Under the pieces are notes generated by a model. The model searched no databases and had not been told where the DNA came from. It was given only the letters and a program-made list of their open reading frames with translations. A stretch of DNA of 6,376 bases from an uncultured Rhodospirillaceae bacterium (GTDB lineage Bacteria > Pseudomonadota > Alphaproteobacteria > Rhodospirillales > UBA2165), in NCBI GenBank assembly GCA_913054205.1, contig CAJXJM010000159.1, forward strand, positions 1 through 6,376, written 5' to 3'. How positions within the stretch are numbered: position 1 is the first letter of the stretch; each line of letters starts with the position of its first letter. Positions 1-5,819 of the stretch are shown here, piece by piece. A program made the position numbers and the translations under genes.

Positions 1-140
1 TTGAAATTGAGAATGACGGTGTGGGGAACGATAATTAAGTATACTGGCACGAAATCTTCTACTGTCACGAAATCTTCCGCATGCAGATCGACCAACAAAA
101 TTAGCGTGTCATTTCCAGTCTCGCCAGCTAATGAAATCGG
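1..140. other. Unassigned left-edge region upstream of the TSUP gene
   Basis: No gene can be assigned here. A plus-strand frame is open from the window edge to a TGA at 142-144, which overlaps the TSUP start codon (ATGA, 141-144). A minus-strand frame is also open from about 172 to the window edge, with no ATG in it. Neither translation resembles a family I know: the plus frame is rich in Ser, Thr and Lys, while the minus frame contains a doubled EDFV motif. Both patterns come from the tandem duplication at 43-78. The ATGA overlap would suit translational coupling of an upstream gene that enters from outside the window, but that is speculative. Confidence 0.25.
43..78. repeat. 18-bp tandem direct duplication
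   Basis: Two adjacent 18-bp units, 43-60 and 61-78, share the core CACGAAATCTTC and match at 16 of 18 positions. The unit length is a multiple of three, so the duplication keeps any reading frame crossing it. Read on the minus strand it gives EDFVTV followed by EDFVPV. No third copy is visible. Confidence 0.75.
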
Positions 141-885
141 ATGATAGAGACATTCAATGCTGTACTAACAACCGATCTTATATGGGCGATGGTAGTCACA
201 TTCGCGGGCGGGTTGATGCTAGGCTATACCGGCTGGGGTGGGGCAATGGTGAGTATGCCGTTTCTCACTATTCTTTAATGGGCCGGTTGAGGCGCTTGTC
301 ATTATGATAATTGGCGCCGTGCTGCTTACCGCCTATCTGTTTCCCGCCGCCGCCCGCATAGCAGACTGGCGGCGCATGACGCCCTTGCTCATCGCCATGG
401 CTGTCTGCGTACCCATCGGCAATCTATTACTATTTGCCTTGGAGCCAAATCTAATCCGCAGAATAATTGGATGGCTCATCGTCGGCGCATCGATTTTGAT
501 ACTGTCCGGTTGGCGCTACCGTGGTCCGCAAGGAGCGGGGGCGAGTGCGACAACCGGTGCTATTTCCGGATTGATTAATGGTTTTATCGGACTTGGTGGC
601 CCACCCCTGGTGATCTATATGCTTGCGTTGAAACAGTCCGCCGCCGTTCAGCGGGCAAATATTCTGGTCTTTATGGCGATAGCTGCTGTCCTCATCTTGG
701 GCTCAACATTCGTTGGCGGCGGAGTTACAATCGAAGCCAGTATTCTTGGGGCGCTTACTTCACCATTTCTGTGGGTTGGAGGCTGGCTGGGGGCTAGGCT
801 ATTTATCAAATTGCCGGCGGAGCTATTTAAAAAATTCTCGCTGGCTGCTTTGATTGTGCTTGGCGGATTTGTCGCATTCTTATGA
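141..885 (+). pseudogene. TauE/SafE (TSUP) family membrane permease, frameshifted
   Basis: TSUP proteins are inner-membrane transporters with about eight helices in two related halves; members export or import sulfite, sulfoacetate and other small organosulfur or organic anions. The N-terminal part (ATG at 141, 45 codons) carries the first-half motif GYTGWGGAMVSMP and runs into a TAA at 276-278. The rest of the protein continues from 274 in the next frame as FNGPVEALVIM, and further on holds the second-half motif NGFIGLGGPPLV. Joined, the two parts give about 248 residues, the normal family length. The break falls in CTTT at 273-276; two extra T would restore a Leu-Phe junction there. No strong ribosome binding site precedes 141. 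It is either a recently inactivated gene or an intact gene with a sequencing error. The downstream part could start at ATG 304, but would lack the first helices. Substrate cannot be told. Confidence 0.85.
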
Positions 886-896
886 TGCAGCGGATC

Positions 897-920
897 ATGG
901 AGGCATCTTGGAACCTCCGT
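897..920 (+). terminator. Hairpin just after the TSUP gene, possible terminator
   Basis: Arms 897-903 (ATGGAGG) and 914-920 (CCTCCGT) can pair over seven positions, one of them a G-T wobble, around a 10-base loop. It begins 11 bases after the TSUP stop codon, where a terminator would be expected. No T-run follows, so intrinsic termination is doubtful. It may only be an RNA-stabilising 3' hairpin. Confidence 0.3.
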
Positions 921-1005
921 ACCACCTGAGTTCACGCAGTCATCGACTTCAACTGAATGTAATCCCGTAAGCCACTTATTTTCAGATTGCTCGGACCAAC
1001 ACCTA

Positions 1006-1123
1006 TGTCCGCTATGGGTCAAAAGCAGACTCTTTTGAGTAATGCCGGTAATGTCCGCTATTGAGGGTAAAGCGGACTCTATTTAGGTAGGGCTGAGAAG
1101 TCTGCTATTAGCCAAAAGCGGAC
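1006..1123. repeat. Array of three hairpin-forming repeats, ~47-bp period
   Basis: Three units have 7-bp inverted arms around a 10- to 11-base loop: GTCCGCT/AGCAGAC at 1007-1030, GTCCGCT/AGCGGAC at 1053-1077, and GTCTGCT/AGCGGAC at 1100-1123. The starts are 46 and 47 bases apart. The bases between units are also partly alike (about 20 of 31 match by eye between the two inter-unit stretches). The change in unit 3 (C to T) still pairs as a G-T wobble in RNA; unit 1 has one mismatch. A weaker GTCCG/CGGAC pair at 1169-1197 and a lone CGGAC at 992-996 may be decayed further copies. I cannot assign a named family. Confidence 0.65.
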
Positions 1124-1247
1124 ATGAAGCAAATTTATTGATAGACGAATACATGTTAATCCGTAAGCGTCCGATGAGCCACCTAAGTTAAGCGGACCCA
1201 AATCGCAGCGGTAGAGGCCATAAAATTTAACTGGGAGTAAGAGATGT

Positions 1248-1667
1248 CTATTCCAACATCTCTCTTAGTTCTGTCTTCAATACCTTGCCGTAATTGTTTT
1301 TAGGTAGCGCGTCGACAAAGTGATATTTTTTGGGACGTTTGAAGCGCGCGATGTTATCGAGGCAGAGCTTTTCCAATTCGTCTTCGCTGACACTTGTGCC
1401 GGGTGTGCAGACGATGAAGGAGATAACTTCTTCTCCCCAATCTGCATGAGGACGGCCGACGACTGAGGCTTCTAATATACCGTCATGTTGTAATAGGACC
1501 TCTTCGACCTCACGGGGATAGATGTTAGAGCCGCCTGAAATAATAACGTCTTTGGAACGGTCTTTGAGTGTGAGATAGCCTTCAATGTCAATTTCGCCCA
1601 TATCGCCAGTATGAAGCCAGCCGCCACGGAGACTTTCTTGGGTCGCCTCAGGGAGCGGCCGTTCATC
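1248..1667 (-). pseudogene. Acyl-CoA synthetase (AMP-binding family), C-terminal fragment
   Basis: This is the last ~139 residues of an ANL-superfamily acyl-CoA synthetase, which activates a carboxylic acid to its CoA thioester through an acyl-adenylate. Visible landmarks are LPEATQESLRGGWLHTGD (the end of the N-terminal domain, with the conserved TGD), the hinge motif DRSKDVIISGGSNIYPREVE, and the C-terminal PKNNYGK motif with the catalytic Lys. Whole enzymes have 500 or more residues, so the first three quarters, including the P-loop and acyl pocket, are gone. The frame is closed just upstream by TAA (1671-1673) and TGA (1668-1670), and homology begins at about 1655. No start codon or ribosome binding site serves this fragment; ATG 1601 is internal to the fold. 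Upstream sequence belongs to a different gene (FAH family), so this is a deletion junction rather than a point mutation. The original substrate is unknown. Confidence 0.88.
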
Positions 1668-1765
1668 TCATTAGAAGATCGAAGATCAAGAATTTTTTGA
1701 TCGTCCTCGATGAGTATGCCTGCGCGTTCCTGGTCATTGCCGTTCAAAAAAGTCACTAGTTTCAT
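1656..1765 (-). pseudogene. FAH-family gene, N-terminal fragment
   Basis: From ATG 1765 the minus strand encodes MKLVTFLNG, then ERAGILIEDD and KILDL, a typical start of fumarylacetoacetate hydrolase family proteins (compare MKLVRYGPRG in the intact copy at 4969-5817). A good ribosome binding site, GAGGG at 1773-1777, lies 7 bases before the ATG. After about 28 residues (1682) FAH similarity ends, and by about 1655 the DNA is acyl-CoA synthetase sequence in another frame. The FAH frame therefore runs on as meaningless sequence to a stop at 1472-1474. The catalytic domain is missing and the product cannot be functional. This copy is too different from the intact FAH gene to be a recent duplicate of it. 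Confidence 0.75.
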
Positions 1766-1779
1766 AAGTCCGACCCTCA

Positions 1780-1799
1780 ATATTATTTAAAAATAATAT
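1780..1799 (-). promoter_or_regulatory. 20-bp AT-rich palindrome upstream of the FAH remnant
   Basis: ATATTATTT (1780-1788) and AAATAATAT (1791-1799) are perfect inverted arms of nine bases around AA. The element ends 2 bases upstream of the GAGGG ribosome binding site of the truncated FAH gene. Its place and symmetry suit a repressor operator or a site near the -10 region, but no matching site is seen elsewhere in the window and no regulator gene is present. Confidence 0.4.
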
Positions 1800-2019
1800 C
1801 AGAGGGAACGCGCTTGCCAAGACACTCGGTGTGACATGACATGATCGGCGTATTTGGAGAAACTGGCGTTACCGGAAGCCCGGTCGCGTCCGCCTCTGGA
1901 GGAATAGCCGCCAGCCACAAACTTTAGCGACTGGCACGGCCGTATTTGCCTGAAACCAGAAAAGGAAAGGATTTCCCCTAGTCTTCATCGATAAGCCTTT
2001 TTTTCGCCGGGAGCTGATC

Positions 2020-2754
2020 TTAAACTAAGTTGCTCAGTCTTTGTGCATCCTGTGGCCGCATTTTAGCGTATGCCTCACGTTCCCTAATTCTACCGCACCA
2101 TTTCATTACCCTTGGGTATCCATCAAAAAGGTCAAGCCAATCACACTGCCCAAGGCGGTCAAGCGCAGGAGCAAACGCTATGTCGGCTAAACTAAATTGA
2201 TTGCCACATAGCCAGTCACCATTAGCAAGGGCCTGGTCCATTCTTTCAAACACGAAGTTGAATTGATTTCTTGCGTCTTCCAACGCTTCGTCGTTGACAG
2301 GACCTCTTGCTGCACCTTTGAACAACTTCCTGCTTTTTTCGAGGGGGTGCGTACTGAGCCATTCATCCAATTCGTCATCAGATTTTTTTGCCAGTAGAGG
2401 TTTCATCAGAAGATTAAACGTTGGCTTCTGAATTGCCGGGTGGATTACATCATCTTGTAATTTGATCAATATTCTCATGCGAGCTCTTTCGCCTGGGTCT
2501 TCGGGAGTTAAGGAAGGCCCATCGAACACCTCATCAATATACTGATTTATGATGGTAGATTCGATTATCGGCATGCCATCATGAACGATGGTCGGGACAA
2601 CCGAATTAGGATTTAGCTTTTTGTATTCTTCGGTAAGGTGCTCCCATTGTAGCAAATCGACGAAATGAGACTCATATTCAACACCTTTTTCTAAAAGGCA
2701 GAACCGAGTTTTCATGGAACATAACGAATCGCCGTAATGATATAGTTCAAGCAT
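2020..2754 (-). CDS. Glutathione S-transferase family protein
   Basis: This is a cytosolic GST-type enzyme of 244 residues, slightly longer than the usual 200-230. GSTs conjugate glutathione to electrophiles, and some bacterial members isomerise or dehalogenate ring-cleavage products or cleave ethers. Residues 1-78 form the thioredoxin-like domain: LYHYGDSLCSMKTRF near the N-terminus with Ser10, Cys12 and Ser13 as candidate glutathione-activating residues, the cis-Pro loop VVPTI (Pro54), and the gamma-glutamyl-binding pair IIEST (Glu65-Ser66). The C-terminal helical domain contains GNQFSLADIAF, the usual N-capping box (Ser188, Asp191). ATG 2754 follows GGGAGA at about 9 bases. The gene lies 123 bases after the VOC dioxygenase on the same strand, which suggests a role in the same catabolic route, for example as a glutathione-dependent isomerase. 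The subfamily is not resolved, and no codon disruption is visible. Confidence 0.88.
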   Translation of the reverse strand: MLELYHYGDSLCSMKTRFCLLEKGVEYESHFVDLLQWEHLTEEYKKLNPNSVVPTIVHDGMPIIESTIINQYIDEVFDGPSLTPEDPGERARMRILIKLQDDVIHPAIQKPTFNLLMKPLLAKKSDDELDEWLSTHPLEKSRKLFKGAARGPVNDEALEDARNQFNFVFERMDQALANGDWLCGNQFSLADIAFAPALDRLGQCDWLDLFDGYPRVMKWCGRIREREAYAKMRPQDAQRLSNLV

Positions 2755-2809
2755 ATGAGCATTCTCCCATAATTTTTAATAACTATGAAGTTTCGCTTTA
2801 GGTGGTTTC

Positions 2810-2850
2810 ATTCAAGGGAATGGGGACAGTCTTCAACCCTAAACTTGAAT
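2810..2850. repeat. Inverted repeat between VOC and GST genes
   Basis: ATTCAAG (2810-2816) and CTTGAAT (2844-2850) are perfect 7-bp arms enclosing GGGGACAGTC (2822-2831). An inner GGG/CCC pair is also possible. It lies 28 bases beyond the VOC stop codon on that gene's downstream side. It could be a 3' hairpin for the VOC transcript or a relic of a short mobile repeat. There is no T-run. Confidence 0.35.
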
Positions 2851-2877
2851 TAATTTGTATCGCTTTTTCTTTCACGT

Positions 2878-3828
2878 TTATAGAGCATGAAGTTCCGGGT
2901 CATCCAAAAATGTTTCTGGAAAATCCGGGCCCCATTGGTTCACAAGTCCTTCATAATCGGCATAAAGCTCTGGAACATGGTTGGCATTGACCATATCTGA
3001 ATCCGTCCAGTGCTCGTGAATGCGGCCCCAGGGATCACGCCAATAGTCAAATATTTGACTGCCCATGACATGACGGCCAATTCCCCAAGCGAGTTTATAT
3101 TTTCCGGTTTTTTCAAGATATTCGTGACCAATTTGCACGTCGTCAAAATCGGCAACTTCAAACGAAAGGTGATTGAAAGCAGCGGAATCAGATTGCAGCG
3201 CGAGCATGACATGGTGATCAACATATTCGTCGCCGGCATCGATATGATTGAAGGTTGCGAGGTGGTTGTCTTTGTCACCGACGTAAATGGTGTCAGTTTC
3301 CATTAGTCCGAGATAGCCCTGATACCACTCGAGAGTTGCTTTCAGATTAGTTGTTCTGAATACAGCGTGCGCACTGCGTTTGACGTGTGACGGGCGCATT
3401 TTTAAGCGCTGTAGATCGCCGGTTCGATTGAAGCGTTCTTTGCCGGTATTGATGACTACATCGCGCACTTCGATCGGATCAAGCGTTTCCATACCATGAA
3501 TTACTTCAATCGGACGGCCATCAGGATCGGTTAAACGGACGCGCTTACCGCCGCCGGGTTCATCAATTTCCTCTACCTCACTCGCACCGTCAGCCTTTGA
3601 AAGCGTTTTTAAATCATCTTCACTACGGGCAAAATAGGCGAGGCCAAAATGGGTGGGATCACCAATTTCGGTGACATGAAGATGATGTTCGGAATCCGTA
3701 CCTCGCATGTAAAGTGCCGTTTTGGTTCGGTCCGCCCGCACCATACCAAAATCGAGCAGAAATTCTTCCATTCGGTCCAAATCCGGGGCCCCTAATCGCC
3801 CGTATGCAACGTCAGCTACTTTTATCAT
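2878..3828 (-). CDS. VOC family extradiol-dioxygenase-like protein
   Basis: This is a two-domain vicinal-oxygen-chelate protein of 316 residues, the size of type I extradiol ring-cleavage dioxygenases, which use Fe(II) and O2 to open catecholic rings next to the diol. The N-terminal VOC domain covers about residues 6-115 and the catalytic domain about 150-278. The expected metal triad is present: His154 (RSAHAVF), His220 (FNHLSFEV) and Glu272 (RIHEHW). Second-shell residues also fit: His205/206 (DHHVML), His253 in GRH and Tyr262 in IFDYWRDPWG. The stretch from GRH to the Glu follows the extradiol signature except for one extra residue (FDY instead of FY). ATG 3828 has GGG 9 bases upstream and is preferred over the in-frame TTG at 3834. 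A possible promoter lies at 3866-3898, so the gene may be transcribed apart from the damaged Ldh2 gene before it. Function as a dioxygenase is likely; the substrate is not known. Confidence 0.85.
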   Translation of the reverse strand: MIKVADVAYGRLGAPDLDRMEEFLLDFGMVRADRTKTALYMRGTDSEHHLHVTEIGDPTHFGLAYFARSEDDLKTLSKADGASEVEEIDEPGGGKRVRLTDPDGRPIEVIHGMETLDPIEVRDVVINTGKERFNRTGDLQRLKMRPSHVKRSAHAVFRTTNLKATLEWYQGYLGLMETDTIYVGDKDNHLATFNHIDAGDEYVDHHVMLALQSDSAAFNHLSFEVADFDDVQIGHEYLEKTGKYKLAWGIGRHVMGSQIFDYWRDPWGRIHEHWTDSDMVNANHVPELYADYEGLVNQWGPDFPETFLDDPELHAL

Positions 3829-3865
3829 TTGCAATTTCCCTTTTCGATTCAGCGAGAGAGTAGCA

Positions 3866-3898
3866 TAGAAATTTCTACAACGTATTCATCTGTGTCAA
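3866..3898 (-). promoter_or_regulatory. Possible promoter with 12-bp palindrome upstream of VOC gene
   Basis: On the minus strand a consensus -35 hexamer TTGACA occupies 3893-3898. Fifteen bases downstream lies TAGAAA (3872-3877), a poor -10 at short spacing, so the promoter call is weak. The perfect palindrome TAGAAATTTCTA (3866-3877) overlaps the place where the -10 would be, as an operator often does. It is 38 bases upstream of the chosen start codon. Confidence 0.35.
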
Positions 3899-3937
3899 AC
3901 GGTTCGTTCGCATTTGGTTAAGATCGGCACAACAGGC

Positions 3938-4956
3938 CTAGATCGGTACCGGTAGTTTCACGCCGCATTCTTCGGCGATGGGACGTAAACGGTCTAACGT
4001 GCCATCCGGCAATGGAATCCCTTCTATTGCGCGCACGGCGAGGATAGAATCACCGCGTTCTCCAGGTGCAAAAATCTCATCTATGCCTTCGGCTTTGGGC
4101 AATTTTTTTTAATTGTGCAGCCAAAGCATCAACTTGCTCCCGGTAGCTGTCTTTGTCACCAAAAATAGCAAGGTCTACTGCAATGGCAACGCCGTTAATC
4201 GGTCGCCCTTTTAGAGCCGCGCCGGTTCGTAAGACTGGCTCGATCAATGGATTGTTCACGGCCAGACTGGTTAGACATTCGATCATCAATGACAATCCTG
4301 CTCCTTTGGCACCACCGAGCGGCGACAAGACAGTCACTTTGTTAGGATCGCTGGTCGGCTGTCCTTGGTCATCCAGCCCCCAATCAAGTGGGATTTCCCG
4401 GCCGCTATCTTGAGCTTGATAGACCTTACCCATACCAACCGTTGAGGTCGACATATCCAGTAATAATGGGGAATGTTGATCGCCAGGCACGGCAATGGCG
4501 ATAGGGTTAGTTGAAACGACATTTTTGGTCGAACCCGGATAGGCCATCATGGGTTGGGAAGCCGTCATCACCAACCCGGCTAAACCAGCCTTAGCAGCCC
4601 GCAATGCAAAATAGCCAACGGCGCCTGCGTGGGTCATGTTAAAAATGGTACACCACCCAATATTAAACTCATTGGCTTTTTTGATCGCCTCATCCATGGC
4701 AACAGTAAGGGCGATGGGACCAGGCGCTGAATCAGCATTAACGCGCGCTATTGCACCTGATAACGGGTCGGTCTCGATTTCTGGCTGTGCATTTATGGTG
4801 CCGGATTGGAGATGATCGGCATAGACGGGAATCCGCAGAACACCATGTGAATCAACTCCTCGCAAATTTGCCCAAATCAAAACTTCGGCCCAAGTTAACG
4901 CATGAGATTCACTGACCCCATAATATTGAAAACTGGCTCTAGGCCTTGTTCCCCAT
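3938..4956 (-). pseudogene. Malate/L-lactate dehydrogenase (Ldh2) family, three frameshifts
   Basis: Ldh2-family enzymes are NAD(P)-dependent dehydrogenases of 2-hydroxy acids and related substrates, about 340 residues long. The open central part (4880 down to 4077) has the family hallmarks LRGVDSHGVLR with the conserved His, NMTHAGAVGYFAL, STNPIAIAVPG and PLGGAKGAGLSLM. Its 5' end lacks an ATG. Upstream, ATG 4956 gives MGNKA, then one frame gives LEPVFN and the next gives YYGVSESHALTWAEVL; adding one base near 4942 and one near 4925 joins them. At the 3' end a run of eight A (coding strand; T8 at 4103-4110) shifts the frame to a stop at 4077-4079. Removing one A continues into LPKAEGIDEIF and APGERGDSILAVRA, ending at TAG 3938-3940. 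Repaired, the protein would have 339 residues, the normal length. ATG 4956 is 12 bases after the FAH stop, so the two genes were one operon. True decay and repeated homopolymer sequencing error are both possible. Confidence 0.85.
4103..4110 (-). other. A8 homopolymer at the Ldh2 frameshift
   Basis: The coding strand reads CAATTA, then A-rich sequence, then TTGCCC, with eight consecutive A in total. Seven would keep the Ldh2 frame through LKKLPKAEG. The run is long enough for polymerase slippage, either as mutation, in transcripts, or in sequencing. Confidence 0.7.
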
Positions 4957-4968
4957 TTTGCTTTTTTA

Positions 4969-5817
4969 TTATTTGCCCTTTACGCAGACGTAGCGGTGTT
5001 CGCCGAGCTTTTCGATACCCATTGTTACCAGGTCACCGACCTTTAGATAAATCGGTTTCGGCTTTTGTCCGAGGCCCACACCTTGGGGAGTTCCGGTAAA
5101 GATTATGTCACCAGGGTACAGAGTTATCATTTTGCTCATAAATGATATTAGGGTGGCACAGTCATAAACCATATCTGAAGTATAATTATCCTGAAAACGT
5201 TTGCCATTGACTTCTAGCCACATGTGTAGCTTCTGAGGGTTACCTAATTCGTCAGGGGTCACAAGCCAAGGACCTATGGGACCAAATGTATCTGGGCTTT
5301 TACCGGTTATCCATTGAGTAAAAGGACCGCGTTCCAAGAGCCATTCTCGCTCAGAAACGTCATTACCTGCAAAGTAACCTGCTACGTACTTCAGGGCATC
5401 TTTCTTGCTTACATGACTCGCTTTACGACCCATAACCAGACAGAGTTCGATTTCCCAGTCTGTCTTCTTGGAACCCTTAGGTATAATAATATTATCACGG
5501 TGCCCAGTCAGAGGGCATTCCTTTGTAAAGACCAACGGTTCTGGAGGGATTGGTCTTTTCGCTTCTTCTGCATGCTGGCGGTAGTTAAGAGCTATGGCAA
5601 ATGTGCGTCGTTCGACGACTGGTGGGCCAAGTCGCGGTCGACCCTTTACTAAAGGAAGGCGTTTGGGGTCACGCTTTTTAATTGCCGCAATTCCTTTGGG
5701 TGAAATCGCCTCAGCATTTATATCATGCACGACCTTTGAAAGATCTCGTATATTTCCGTTTAGATCTATTAGACCAGGTTTTTCTTTACCGCGCGGGCCA
5801 TAGCGAACGAGCTTCAT
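4969..5817 (-). CDS. FAH-family hydrolase/hydratase
   Basis: This is an intact 282-residue member of the fumarylacetoacetate hydrolase family (COG0179 type), cytosolic enzymes that hydrolyse, hydrate, decarboxylate or isomerise 2-oxo and 2,4-dioxo acids from ring cleavage using Mg2+ or Mn2+. Landmarks in order: MKLVRYG start; ALNYRQHAEE (residues 76-85, His82 and the following Glu as likely catalytic pair); FTKECPLTGHRDNIIIP (97-113); metal ligands Glu122 and Glu124 in DWEIEL and Asp153 in GNDVSERE; Lys172 in ITGKSPD; TSDMVYD (213-219); GDIIFTGTPQGVG (236-248). All key positions are present. The length matches the family (about 280). ATG 5817 has GGGAG 7 bases upstream. It is the first clear enzyme gene of the minus-strand set, 12 bases before the Ldh2 remnant. 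It plausibly acts after the VOC dioxygenase on the cleaved product; acylpyruvase, oxalocrotonate decarboxylase or lactone hydrolase activity cannot be told apart here. Confidence 0.92.
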   Translation of the reverse strand: MKLVRYGPRGKEKPGLIDLNGNIRDLSKVVHDINAEAISPKGIAAIKKRDPKRLPLVKGRPRLGPPVVERRTFAIALNYRQHAEEAKRPIPPEPLVFTKECPLTGHRDNIIIPKGSKKTDWEIELCLVMGRKASHVSKKDALKYVAGYFAGNDVSEREWLLERGPFTQWITGKSPDTFGPIGPWLVTPDELGNPQKLHMWLEVNGKRFQDNYTSDMVYDCATLISFMSKMITLYPGDIIFTGTPQGVGLGQKPKPIYLKVGDLVTMGIEKLGEHRYVCVKGK

Positions 5818-5819
5818 TT

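Larger units (their letters stand above)
886..1247. other. 362-bp gene-free stretch between convergent genes
   Basis: This stretch separates the TSUP gene (plus strand) from the acyl-CoA synthetase fragment (minus strand), so it receives two 3' ends. I see no coding signal in it. It holds the hairpin at 897-920 and the repeat cluster at 1006-1123, flanked by near-identical 15-base direct repeats at 958-972 and 1154-1168 (shared core CCGTAAGC). Confidence 0.6.

Noticed and set aside
648..1022. 124-codon open frame on the minus strand
   Set aside because: It lies mostly opposite the TSUP gene, lacks a ribosome binding site and has no recognisable family features, so it is a shadow frame.
1006..1123. 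The repeat array as a CRISPR
   Set aside because: The repeats are short, degenerate and only three in number; the intervening sequences resemble each other rather than being unique spacers, and no cas gene is near.
1248..1667. A functional stand-alone C-terminal domain of acyl-CoA synthetase
   Set aside because: It has no start codon or ribosome binding site at the edge of homology, and stops lie immediately upstream in frame next to unrelated FAH sequence; truncation is the simpler reading.
1472..1780. A 102-codon frame as a single FAH-like protein
   Set aside because: Only its first ~28 residues from ATG 1765 are FAH-like; the rest is acyl-CoA synthetase DNA read out of frame.
3010..3306. 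98-codon plus-strand frame inside the VOC gene
   Set aside because: It is antisense to a well-supported extradiol-type protein whose conserved residues explain the sequence.
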